Below, piece after piece: positions 1 to 10,319 of a stretch of DNA of 64,000 nucleotides (its first letter is position 1; every line of letters starts with the position of its first letter). The translations under genes and the position numbers were made by a program. Origin of the DNA: Hermatobates lingyangjiaoensis (Eukaryota; Arthropoda; Insecta; Hemiptera; Hermatobatidae); NCBI GenBank assembly GCA_026182355.1, contig JAPFBL010000084.1, positions 13,045,001 through 13,109,000 on the forward strand, written 5' to 3'. The notes under the pieces were generated by a model. That model made no database searches, was not told the origin of the DNA, and saw nothing but the letters and a program-made list of their open reading frames with translations.

Positions 1-849
1 GTTCATTCCTTGTCAAACAGAATTATATTTATCAACGTGTTTTGAGCTACAACGTGTAAAATATTACAAAAGTAATAGGCATAACAGGCATAAGAGGTTG
101 TCCAGAAAAACTACGCGTTTATAATGTTGCAATATAGCTAAGAAGACTGGCAATGTCTGTTTTTTGTTGTATGAGTTGACAGACCAAATATGAAGCATTT
201 CTTTTGTTAAACGTTTCACTTGATTTAGGTCACGGTCAATTTTTTTTTATAGTATTATGTTTTTATGGTATACAGTATTATGTTACAGTGAATATAATAC
301 TATTTTTATCTTTGAATGCTGTTTGTATACATTTTATTACTCACCTGACAGATTTATTTATCTTCTAAATCTAGAAAAGTTAATGTTATTAACTTTAAAA
401 CCATAAAAATAAAAGTTAAGTTTATTCTTCCAATTTCATCCGGAAAAAAAAGATTATTTGAACTAAAACTGTAGAGAACGAGAAATAGGACTAGCAATTA
501 ATAGGATATCAGTAAAACATTTCTCTTCATGATAAAGCAGACCAAATACTAAATGACTTTAATGACAACCAGGGGTTTTACTTGTTAAAAATAAATTTTA
601 AGATTTCTTGGATGGTAAGAATAAAAAGTTCTGTTTTTAGAAATATGTTTTTGAGGGCGTTGAGAGTGTGCTCGCTTCAATTTCTTAATGTGAGAATAAT
701 AATATTACGGCCAATTGCTCTATAACTAAAATACCCCTCCTCTTAATGGACTTAGCTTTAAAGGGTCCTAAAACAAATTCTATCCAATGTTTAAACAGAA
801 TTCCGTTCAATGTCAAATTACATAGTTTTACCATGAGTATTGGACTCTC
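1..849. other. AT-rich sequence without a recognised gene
   Basis: I see no exon, RNA gene or recognisable repeat here. It lies upstream of the first visible epoxide hydrolase exon, so it is probably intron of that gene. The exon with the HGNPG-type oxyanion motif that should precede the nucleophile exon is not visible here. Confidence 0.4.
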
Positions 850-1285
850 ATAGTATCATGAGTCTTGGGACTCTCTTCTTAGGCTTGCGCATAAACTTGA
901 TTTAAGAATAGGTTTTTCTGATCGTAATAACGAAAGCAATTTCTTAATGAAAAACTCTCCCAGGGAATTGGAGTGTAGTGGTATTTATAAAATCCCGTTT
1001 CAAAGTTACCATAAATTTTATATTGGTCAAACTGGTAAATCATTAAAGACACGTGTCAGACAACACCAATACAACCGTAAGTATGCAGGAAAAAAAGTTG
1101 CGTCTTATTCTTGCATGTAAATAATGAAATCATTATATTGATTGGACCGGAGCTAAAATAGTAACTTATGAAAAATCTGTGATGTTAAGAAATATTATCG
1201 AATCATTTCTAATTAAATTTAAGAGATCAAATATTATAAACATTATTAACGGTTTATTTAAGCTTGACTCAGTCCTTATCAGCTG
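850..1285 (+). mobile_element. Penelope-like element relic with GIY-YIG endonuclease
   Basis: A conceptual translation from about 967 reads GIYKIPFQSYHKFYIGQT, followed by KSLKTRVRQH. This is the GIY...YIG core and following arginine of the endonuclease domain that ends Penelope-like retroelement proteins. Upstream, frame-shifted pieces (LRINL, RIGFSDRNNESNFLMK) resemble the linker before the domain. Downstream (about 1160-1275), VTYEKSVMLRNIIESFLI resembles the C-terminal part. Stops and frameshifts show it is dead. It is on the same strand as the hydrolase gene and lies in its presumed intron. Confidence 0.75.
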
Positions 1286-1857
1286 GCAGATAATTGTTTA
1301 CTGTTTTCTTCCTGTACTCCTGTGTTCACCCTAACATCTCTCCTTGGAGTATTGTTTCCTGCACTTCATATCCTTTAAAACACCTCTCTTGCCTCTCACT
1401 CTTCTGAACCCCTCACCAGATGTTTCTACAACTTTGGCTTCAGTTGAGGAAAACCGCTTGTTACAGATCTTAGTCTTTTTCTTATTTCTTTTTGTGGTTT
1501 GAACGTTTATATATGTGTGAACGTTTCATACGTTGACTATGAAAAAAAAGGAATAGAAATATTTATCAAAAATTTGTTATTTTTTCAGGTTGAAAAGAAA
1601 CTTTCAAAACCAACTTTCCAGTTTTATTTAAAACCTGTTTCATGGTATAGTGATCTGAGCCTGAACCTGAAAACCTGATCAAATTCTGATAAATATTTTT
1701 ATTCCATATAGATATGTATATACTAGTATAAAATTACTATTATTTCTTTAATTGTTAGCAGAAATTGCTTAAGTTAAGTCTTTGTAAAGAACGAAGTTAT
1801 TGCTAATTTTTACTATATAATTAGAATATATAGTTAAGATAATTTTATGTTTTACAG
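1286..1857 (+). other. Presumed hydrolase intron
   Basis: AT-rich sequence that ends in a pyrimidine-containing acceptor (tttacag at 1851-1857). I recognise no further feature in it. Confidence 0.5.
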
Positions 1858-2026
1858 GTAAGCAAAAGTGCACACTTGTTGCTCATGATTGGGGCGGAGT
1901 CATTGGTTGGTGTTTTGTTCAAATTTACCCCGAGTTAGTCGATAATTATATAATGATAAATGCTCCACATCCTTTTGTATACAGGAAGCAAATGATTAAA
2001 AGTTTTGCTCAATTTAGGAAATCTTG
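1858..2026 (+). CDS. Epoxide hydrolase exon (nucleophile elbow)
   Basis: The acceptor is tttacag and the donor is ttg|gtaagt. The exon opens with two bases completing a split codon, probably Gly. It encodes KQKCTLVAHDWGGVIGWC and continues to FAQFRKSW. The Asp of HDWGG is the predicted nucleophile. The exon ends two bases into a Trp codon, completed by the first base at 2964. Confidence 0.9.
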
Positions 2027-4785
2027 GTAAGTTTTAGTTATATTGATTTTTATATCATTAAATTTCTTATACTATTCATACTTGTTAATCTTGTAGAACG
2101 AAATTACTCTTTTTATTAATAATTACTGTTTCTATCATCATTATCTTATGAGATTGGAGTGTCTGAACGACAGATTTCAAAATGTTTTTTATTACTTAAT
2201 TATTTTAGTAAACCCACACTTATACTGACAGCTTGTGCCCCAAACCAATATTGTTAGTTCTCAGACAAATAATAAGAAAACAGAATATATTTATGACAGA
2301 ATTTTTTGTCAACAAATTAAAGGAATAGCATTAATTATATAATGAGTACTGATACATAAAAAAGGTGAAAATAAAAAATAAATCACCGCCTCTGGAATAT
2401 TTCTACACACTGTATATCTTCAAGTCAATATTTATTCCACGATTCTGGTAAAATGATGATTTAGAAAAAAGATCCAGAAATGATGAATTCTTTTTTAATT
2501 TCTAAATGCAGATTAAAAAATAATTTACAGGTTTATGCTGTGTTTTCTAAATTCCAGAACTCGTGTCCAGCCATTTAAATGTTTATTTGCATTCTTTTTT
2601 GCCCAGCTCCATGATGTGATTAGCAACTAAAAAGCAATCATATATTGATAAATTATTAAGTGTAAATTAAGTCTCCAGAAATAAATATGGTTTTCATAAT
2701 TTTGTTTAAACAAGATTACTATGCTAGTTAAACATTAAAATACTATAAGCTGTCATACTTATCATTTTCTGTTACCCATAAAATGTATTATTCAGAATGT
2801 TTAACTATGATAGTTGAAGTGTTATTTGACTTTTATATTATGTTATGTGAATTATTTCTTTTTATATTGCTGGTATAACATTTTCATTTACATTTATTAC
2901 TCGCCCTGATTTATCATACTTTGAATACACTGTAATTATATTTAAATAGTCGCCGTGTTTCAGGTATGTATTCTTTTTTCAATTACCTTGGGTACCAGAA
3001 TTGTATTTAACAATGAAGGATATGATCATGATGAATAAGGTGTTCATGAATTCCAAAAATGAACAAATTCTATCTGAAGAAGAAATGGAGGCGTACAAAT
3101 TCACTTTTGGAAAACCAGGTGAGTACATATATGATATCCACTTATGGTATAATATTTAAGACCTTAAGTTTAGAATTTAATACTGGGTGTGCATTTATCC
3201 AAAAGTTTGCGTATATGATACAGATCATGCCATGAGATATATCGTTTTGATATTATCCCAAAAATAGCCCTTACAATTTGAATGAACTGTATAGTTTGTC
3301 AGCAATATTGCCCTCGGGAAATCTACTTTATTACTCATTATGTGTTCCTAGACACTAGTGTTTCTCCTAATTTACTAATTATAGAGAGCCAACAGTTTAG
3401 TGGTTGGCCAGGTTAGTTTAGTGGTTAACGTCTCACCTCTCGGCTGATAGTCCGGGACTCGAGCCCCACTTGGCCCTCGATTTATTGACGCCAGAGGTGA
3501 ATAAATCTGAATGTGCCGTCCCTCGGAGAGGATGTTAAGCCGTCGGTCCCGAGCCTGTACGATGTCAGCAACTCGTTAAAGATCCCTACTCAAAATGCAA
3601 TTGAGTTAGGCAACATTTAGGACTCCTAATGCAGAATCTGTGGAATCACGGATCAAACAAAAAGCCGAAAACGGCTGACGTTATCACCCGCTGGGAGATC
3701 GGTTTACACGATAAAAAAAAAAGAAAGTTACTAGTCAGACAGTTTAGCAGATCATAAGAAAACTACTATCGATATAAGGACAACCTGCTCTACCTGTTTA
3801 ATTTTTTTAAATTAATTTAGAAAAATTTGTATCAAAATCCAACAAGAGAAATGTATTAAACATTTTAAATTTAAACAAAAAAAACCTTTAAATTCTAAAT
3901 ATAATTTAATTATATATTGAAAATGTATAGCCTTTTTAAACTTTAATAGGAACACTGTGGTGAAATACAAATTTCAGAGTATTATTTCTGATAGTTCATA
4001 TCAGTAATAATATTAGTACATATAACTTAATTACAAAAACATAAGTACATATATGTTCTTATTACAGGGACGTTACAATGTTATTTACTCTCTCGTATGA
4101 TTCAGTTAAATAACACTAGACTAATTATAAATATTTATGGTTTATATTATTGCAAGCTTGAAATATACTGTATAGTGTATGGTTACTCGAGCCATCATAC
4201 AATTAGCTAATACAACAGATTGATTTGTTTATCCTATTAGAATATTCTTTTGGGTCCATACTCCTCCTAGTTATCTTATTTCTATAATCTGTATAACTAA
4301 GGGATAAATTTAGCGTTCAGCAATTTTTTTTTATAATTGCTGTCGACTGCATAATTTACAAGTTTTGCAACCTTATACACTTATTTAAACTAACCATGTC
4401 TGGTTATAAACATATATGCGTTGTGTCTACTGATATGAAATAAATACATAATAAATACATTAGCCTATCCATATTTTTTTCTTTGATGCCATTATTGTCA
4501 TTTTCAGGTGCATTCATATTCCCAGTAAACTATTATAGAGCTAATATCATTCCTGACTGGAAATTGCTGAAGCGCCAACCGGAAACAGATGTAAAGCCTC
4601 CAGGGCTCTTTATCTTTGGCGAAGATGATTTAGCTATTGAGAAGACTATTGTTGAAAGAACAAAAAGAATAGTGCAAAATTTGAGTACTGAAATTATTCC
4701 TGATGCTAGTCACTTTGTGCATGAAGAAAAACCAGAGCAAGTGAACAACTATATAAGAGAGTTCCTTAAAAATAAGTCAAGTTAA
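1858..4785 (+). CDS. Epoxide hydrolase, alpha/beta-hydrolase fold (EPHX4-like), 3' part of gene
   Basis: Three exons (1858-2026, 2964-3118, 4508-4785) join in frame to give about 199 residues plus a stop. Family knowledge: these enzymes open epoxides by attack of a nucleophilic Asp, then hydrolysis using a His/acid pair. Seen: the nucleophile elbow VAHDWGGVIG, the strand NYIMINAPHP, a cap region with several Tyr (YKFTFGKPGAFIFPVNYYRAN split over exons 2 and 3), the acid-loop region LFIFGEDDLAIE, and the catalytic His region DASHFVHEEKPEQV. The order and spacing match EPHX3/EPHX4 and insect EPHX4-like proteins, which are usually membrane-anchored at the N terminus. The anchor and HGNPG motif would be in upstream exons outside the window. 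The reading frame is intact with clean GT/AG junctions, so the gene looks functional. I cannot say which paralogue it is. Confidence 0.9.
2964..3118 (+). CDS. Epoxide hydrolase exon (cap domain)
   Basis: The acceptor is tttcag and the donor is ccag|gtgagt. It encodes YVFFFQLPWVPELYLTMK and continues to AYKFTFGKP. The phases agree with both neighbours. The FFQLPWVPE motif is typical of the lid region of EPHX4-like hydrolases. Confidence 0.9.
3192..3385. repeat. Diverged dispersed repeat shared with 10715-10885
   Basis: Segments such as tccaaaagttt, catgctatagatca-like stretches and ttactcattatgtgt reappear in the same order at 10715-10885. The SINE at 3406 lies immediately beyond it. The family is not identified. 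Confidence 0.35.
3406..3725 (+). mobile_element. tRNA-derived SINE
   Basis: The head (3406-3475) folds like a tRNA. Its 5' end ggccaggt pairs with acttggcc at the end. It has an A-box-like tagtttagtgg and a B-box-like gggactcgagcccc. The conserved body contains a short palindromic stretch (gttaagccgtcggtcccg), and the tail ends in an A-rich run at about 3713-3723. A second, 5'-truncated copy lies at 55231-55395, which supports a dispersed SINE rather than a tRNA gene. It sits in a hydrolase intron. Confidence 0.8.
3726..4507 (+). other. Hydrolase intron sequence
   Basis: AT-rich intron remainder ending in acceptor ttttcag at 4501-4507. I recognise nothing else in it. Confidence 0.6.
4508..4785 (+). 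CDS. Epoxide hydrolase terminal exon (acid and catalytic His)
   Basis: The exon starts after cattttcag and completes a Gly codon begun in the previous exon. It reads FIFPVNYYRANIIPDW, then GLFIFGEDDLAIEKT, then DASHFVHEEKPEQVNNYI, ending REFLKNKSS and taa. The Asp of GEDD and the first His of ASHFVH are the expected charge-relay residues. Confidence 0.92.
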
Positions 4786-4842
4786 GCTTTCTAGTACTTT
4801 TGCCTAAATTTCATGTATTTATAATGATATTTGATGTATTTA

Positions 4843-4862
4843 AATAAATAATATCAATAAAC
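4843..4862 (+). terminator. Polyadenylation signals of the hydrolase gene
   Basis: Two aataaa hexamers (4843-4848 and 4857-4862) lie 58-72 bases after the stop codon, a normal distance for a short 3' UTR. No other hexamer is nearer the stop. Confidence 0.7.
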
Positions 4863-4869
4863 CTCATTG

Positions 4870-5854
4870 TATTTTTAATTTTTTTGTATTTTTAATAAAC
4901 GAAACAACGTAGTTTTCTTTAATGATGCCCACACTTATAGAGAATTAACGCCTATTTCAGTTTAGATAGGATAAAAGCGTGGTTTATTAATGATTTGTAA
5001 CCTTTTTACTAACACATGGGCGAGCAAAATTACCAGAGATTCTACTATTGAAGTAGTAACTACTATTCAAGCAGTGATGCTTAAGTATTCTGGTGTTTAT
5101 AACATGTTTATGACACTAGACTGAAAGAAACAGTGGTTTAATCTGTTTCTTTTTATTGTTTAGTTATAGTTACGTTTTATTATGGCTCTTAACATAAATA
5201 CAAGAACATTTGAGCATCGGATATCAGTAGTCATAGGGAGAGAAACTAGAACTAAACTTCACTTCCTTAGTTAAAGTGTATTGTATAACATAATTACTTT
5301 TAAGAAGGTATTTTTTAAACTAATTGAAAATATGGACATTTAAAGCAAACCTTGAAGAACGGATTCTTTTCTTCAATGTGGTTTGGGCAAATATGATGAC
5401 AAATCCAATCAAACAAACATGATGTCTAGCCAAATATCAGCAGAAACATGTTGAACGCAGGCTATGCTATAATTTTAAATGAGGGTGTCTTAAAGACACC
5501 GTAAGTTACCTCTCATTCCAAACATCCGTTATAATGCCGTAGTTGTGCCCGAACAATTATAAGGGGAATCGCAGCTTATTGGATCTACCCAACTTCAGTC
5601 TTCCTTCCACTTCTCGTTTTAATATTATTAAATTATTTTCGCTGTATCGTTTGATTTTTGCTTACAATATATATTCCTCTGTCATGTGTTAGGTGTCATT
5701 AGATTTACCTTAATTATTTTTCTTTCTGTAACTTTTTTCATGTACCCTAATGACTTCACTAAAAATTAATTTCAATTTTTCTTTAGATATGTGTTTCTAG
5801 AATTTTGTTCACAGCACTAACACATAACACATTACTTACATGTTTAGTACTAAG
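4870..5854. other. Intergenic, no recognised feature
   Basis: AT-rich spacer between the hydrolase 3' end and the repeats at 5.85 kb. No open frame or repeat could be recognised. Confidence 0.4.
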
Positions 5855-5955
5855 TAAATCGAGACTCAGCCAGTTTTATAGTACAAATCAAACTCAAATA
5901 CTGACGTTTCGGTTTTTATTTAAAACATCTTTTCCATAGCCCTATAAAGCTGAGG
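5855..5955 (-). repeat. Penelope-type terminal-region fragment
   Basis: The segment gactcagccagttttatag ... actgacgtttcggttttta is a diverged match to the arm of the palindrome at 23626-23780, which has the same gactcggccagtt and aacgtttcggtt blocks in the same order. Such gaaacgt motifs are common at the non-coding ends of Penelope-like elements. The assignment rests on that similarity only. Confidence 0.4.
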
Positions 5956-6224
5956 AAACAAAAATTATAAATCAAGCAACTACACATAAACATGGATTAT
6001 CACAATGTGTGGAGTGCTAAACATAAAGGAATAATTTGGTAGCAGTATAGGCATTTACAGAAGTAAGAATTTATTGAATAAGGAAAACCAAGAACTTTTA
6101 CATTACATTAAACCGTCCATCAAACTGGTGTAATATAACCATAAATATAAATTAAAACATCAGTGAGATCTGGTGACAATACTAAACAAGCATGGGAGCA
6201 GTAGAGGGAGTAATTCCCTTACTT

Positions 6225-7290
6225 TCTGGACCTGTTCATTTCACCCCTTCAAAATCTCACTATCTTACTACAGAACGCTAAAGGTATGAGACCCAAGGAT
6301 AACGAACTAGACTTACTTTTACAACAAAAAGAAATAGATACGACCCTACAAACTGAAATTCACATTACCTCCAAATCAAACTTTTACATAAGGAATTAGA
6401 AAACTTACAGAACTGACCATCCCTCAGAAATATTTTTTATTTCATTTTTGGTCAAAAGTGGATACTATCCTAGAAAATGTGTTGGATGAATCTCAATTGG
6501 CTTTTCCTATTTATTCAATAGAATTTGTATTGTTAGTACACTGGTTTATCATATTGAAAAACAGGAACATTTTCAAACTTAAGAATTTACAGTAGTTATC
6601 TTGCTAATCAAATTTAATTACCTTACAGTATACAACTGGATTGATGATTCATAATTAATCATTGATTAACATTGCAAGAAGTGGAACAGCTATCCATGTT
6701 CGGAACAGTTCATACCACTTTCTCGTACCTAATGATTCCCCTGTGTCACTGGAAAACACTGTTCTAACAATGTTCTCTTCAGCTTTTAATTACAGCAATT
6801 GTTTACTGTCCACCAAAACACAAGATTACTCAATCACAATTCTTTTCCTTTTTTCATTCACTTGGTACTCGTTTTCTATCCGGTGGGATTACAAAAAACA
6901 TAAAGCATAAACAATGGTGCAGAATAACAAACCCTCGTGGTCGTGTCCTTTGTTCTGTACTCTCCAGCAATCATCTGTATTACATTTCCTCTCCTTACCC
7001 TACCTACTAACCATCAGCAACAAACATACATCCAGGCCTCCTAGATTTTTTCATCACATCTCAGTTATCCTCTCTCTGTCATCATGTCTTCGTACTGGAC
7101 GATCTTTCCTCTGGCCATAGACATATCCTCTTAACTCTTGATATGAACTCAATTTTCGTTACGCCCAAAGTGACACTAATAAATGTTCCATTTGATTGGA
7201 ACTAATTTAGATAGAAAGTAGATGACAACATTGACCTGTATCCCTGAAAACCCACGCCAAAATTGATCAAGCAATTGAACAACCAAAATC
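6225..7290 (+). mobile_element. Jockey-type LINE relic (AP-endonuclease domain)
   Basis: Frame-shifted translation gives, in order, NLTILLQNAKGMRPKDNELD and TEIHITSKSNFYIRN (about 6250-6400), then ITAIVYCPPKHKITQSQF, FFSFFHSLGTRFLSGG, ITNPRGRVLCSVLSSNHLYY and ISSPYPTY. These match the usual order of a jockey-clade APE endonuclease (ILLWNANGL, ISETHFT, YCPPKH, GGDYNAKH, SRLTNPRG, SSGEPTYWP). The catalytic GGDYNAKH is eroded. The trailing part (to 7290) includes VTPKVTLINVPFDWN and a diverged linker. The element is dead; no reverse transcriptase follows. Confidence 0.8.
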
Positions 7291-9110
7291 AACAATAACA
7301 AATTGAATTAATATCTCCACGCAGTGCTATTACAATCAAAAAACACATTCAAAAGACAATAAATTAGCAACAAGGAAAATGTTATCCCACAGTAAGGTGT
7401 CTACTCCTCTTCGATAAACAAATTGTAACTAGGCCAAATCAGACGAGAAGAAACTTTGTAGTCAGATGAGAAGTGTTTACTCCTACTTTACCTCTGTCAT
7501 TACTCCTCACCTTACTATCCTAGATCCGTTATATCTAACGTATAAAGCAACCTATATTTTCTTTGCGTAATTTGGATATATTATTTCTTTATATATTGTA
7601 CTTTAGATAATTCAACGAAAAACTTGTTTGCTCAAGTTTTTGGTTGAACTGTTATTAGTAGAAGGTTTTCTTCTTTTTTTCTTTTTATGATAGTTCAACC
7701 AAAAATTTGGCAGTGTTTTTCTATTTTATGCAAACCTCTAGGTTATTTATGGACTTTCGTTATGTTTTTGGAAAATGTTCAAGCGAATATAATAAAGAAA
7801 TTGTTCGTAATTAATATAATTTTATATTTGAGTTCTGCTGCTTAATTATTTTGTACAATTTAACTTGGTGTTGCAAAGAGTCAATCTAATATTTTGCAGA
7901 AGGGTACTTGCTTTCGCTGAATGTGAATTTTGTATTAGTAATTTGTTTTCAAATTACAATTATCTTTGAGTGTTTAATCAAGCATGCACCTACCAATCTG
8001 TATACAATATCGAGTAGTAAATTTTTTTGTACGTAGTTTATAAGAACAAATCGTTTCTTTAGATGTAAAGACTGTTTCAAATTAAAAGGCTTTAATTTCT
8101 TTGTAAATCTTCATACATGTGTATGTAGCTCATTTGTTTTCCATGTGTATACTGAAAAATATATGTATATAAAACTAAGTTTTTAATTTACAATTGAATA
8201 AATATAAGTTCTATATATTATATATTAACACTATTATATAAATAAAATTCAAGAGATTACAAAACTCACTACAATATTTCAGGTGGAAAGATTTTGTCCC
8301 GGTTTGTCTTCAAGAACTCACGATGGTTTCATCGGTTATATAACCCAATAACCATGGTTGCTAGTTACCTCAACTTCAGCAGACATCTCACTGTATTTTA
8401 ATCCTCTCATTTCGAGATACCATTGAGTCATAACGATAGTTGATTGTTGAATATACTTTTCAGTTTCTCTTCGTTTTCTAAACTCGTTACACTATTATCA
8501 TAACATGACATCAAATCTTTTATTATAACTCTGACAATTATGATTATTTTAAATTATAATTTTATTTAGGTGTTTCAACGCTGTTTCAAAAAAATGAGCT
8601 GCATGGAACAAAAAAAAAACTACACTGCTATTCCGATAATGGATCAAGGTTAGAGCCTTTTTCTGAACGAAAGAAATCTATCTATCTATCTAAATCATAA
8701 TGTTATTCGGTCGACAGAAACTCTTTGCTACCAGTTTTACTCATTCTTTACAGTACACTTCATCTTGTAAAAACGAAAGAAGATTACAAAGGTCCATGTC
8801 ATGACAAATCTTACAAAAACCTGAACCTTTTTACTCATTAGTTCTACGTACCGGAATTTTGCTTCTCTCCCATGTACCAAGTATATGAGGTAAGGCAGAT
8901 TCAACTATTGGATAAACAATTGTCAAATATTTATTTCCAGTAACTCATCCTCTAAAGCTCTAACATTCGTTTCCAACTCGTCATATAGTTTCCATAAAGA
9001 ACCCTTTGTATGACCCTATTTTAGGTTAGCCACCACCATGAGATTTAAATCATAGATATCTATAAGCAACACATTTCGTTCAAAACGAGATCATAGTTCC
9101 ATCAGGGATG
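7291..9110. other. Intergenic, mostly unrecognised AT-rich sequence
   Basis: No gene is seen. At 8250-8400 a stretch with caagagattacaaaactcac and atggtttcatcgg resembles part of the terminal region at 19953-20060. A short (tcta)n run lies at about 8677-8694. Confidence 0.35.
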
Positions 9111-9111
9111 T

Positions 9112-9205
9112 AGCAATTTATTTGGTGACGTAGCAAGAGGAGGGGGCGCCTCGGGGTCCGTCCCCTGGTACGTGCCGCCCGGGGTAGGCATTTTGAGGGG
9201 TGTAA
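9112..9205. repeat. GC-rich dispersed repeat fragment
   Basis: A conspicuously GC-rich island (gggggcgcctcggggtccg, then tgccgcccggggtaggc) stands in AT-rich surroundings, preceded by gacgtagcaa. A related fragment with gcgtagcaactatttttgcc and acccggggcaa occurs at 36168-36235. It is probably a terminal piece of one transposon family of unknown class. Confidence 0.45.
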
Positions 9206-9968
9206 AAATAGAAAAAAAAAATCAAATAATGAAAAGTGAACAAAAAATCTGAAATTTTATACCAAAATGAGTTTGAAGTTTGTAATTGTTTGTATGTTTT
9301 ATTTGTATATTACTGCTTTTAAACGGATTTTCAACTGTAATATTGATAAATTAAAAATTTACAAATTTACTGTAAATTTCTATTTAAATCAACTATATTC
9401 AAAAAAATTTAGGTAAAAGCCCATGAGCCCTGAGATGGCCTTGATACTACTATACGACCAATATTATACCTTTTAGCAGAGGGTGAATTCCTCCCCATAC
9501 CCACCTCACAACCCTGAAAATCTGCTCAAATTCGTCAAGCTGTTATCCTGTTTGCAGACATACTCTGGTATGACTGGATCCAAAGACAGGATTTTACCTC
9601 TAAGAGTCCTTCTATCCTCAAACAGAAGTTTCTCCAAGAGTTCTTCTTCGCAATCTTAACCTGCTTCTTGAATTCCCAAATTATGTAAATGTTTAAACAG
9701 AAATACTAAATAAAATAATGGAGTGGCCGTGTACAGTTAAAATTCTAAACATTCTTTTAAAATGACATATTTATTAATCATTAATTAGGTGTCATTTATG
9801 GAGTAAAAAATCAAAATCATGATGCATCATAATTTATTAATGTTTAAAACTAAATAATATTGTGCTTCTATTCTTCAATAAAATGTTCTTCATTAGAGGA
9901 CGCTAACTAACCAATAATCATCTTCGTTAAAATAAAACACTGAACAGTATCTTTTAATCATTAGGTGT
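9206..9968. other. 3' flank of the MTHFSD gene
   Basis: No coding sequence. On the minus strand an AATAAA hexamer at 9833-9838 lies about 131 bases past the MTHFSD stop and is the best polyadenylation candidate. Confidence 0.45.
9833..9838 (-). terminator. Candidate polyadenylation signal of MTHFSD
   Basis: Minus-strand AATAAA about 131 bases downstream of the stop codon at 9969-9971. It is the only clean hexamer I noted close to the stop. AT-richness makes chance matches easy. Confidence 0.4.
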
Positions 9969-10319
9969 TCAAACGACAAAATGAATTTTTTTAAGAGTTT
10001 GGGCCGGTTTCACTTGAAGATTTGTTTTCTGTCCATTCTTAGGAGTAATGGTAAGGTTACGGAGAGAAGCTATGATGTGTTCAGGAGTAGGTAGAGGCGG
10101 TATATTGGTAGGCTCAGTGGGTGCAGCGAAGTGTAGAAAAGCAACACCCTTCTTGGACATCCAGGATATATCGCGAGGACGAACGCCTCGCTCTCGAAGA
10201 ACTGCCTTTAACTCTCGAACTCGCACATCGTTGCTTAAGCCGTCTACCTTCACACTGAAAGCGACTTTGTACTTCGGCCTCCCACCCAGCCGTCTCCAAC
10301 TGCCTCCGGTATATCCGCT
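9969..10319 (-). CDS. MTHFSD: MTHFSD terminal exon (RRM)
   Basis: The acceptor on the minus strand is ttgtattcag|agcgga. The exon has 116 codons plus tga. It opens SGYTGGSWRRLGGRPKYK, then VAFSVKVDGLSNDVRVRELK, AVLRERGVRPRDISWM and KKGVAFLHF, ending in LKKIHFVV. VKVDGL corresponds to RNP2 and KGVAFLHF to RNP1 of an atypical RRM, as in the vertebrate protein. The frame is continuous with the previous exon at phase 0. Confidence 0.9.
   Translation of the reverse strand, partial: SGYTGGSWRRLGGRPKYKVAFSVKVDGLSNDVRVRELKAVLRERGVRPRDISWMSKKGVAFLHFAAPTEPTNIPPLPTPEHIIASLRNLTITPKNGQKTNLQVKPAQTLKKIHFVV

Noticed and set aside
3406..3475. Functional tRNA gene
   Set aside because: The cloverleaf-like head continues into a SINE body with an A-rich tail, the anticodon arm is poor, and a second dispersed copy exists.
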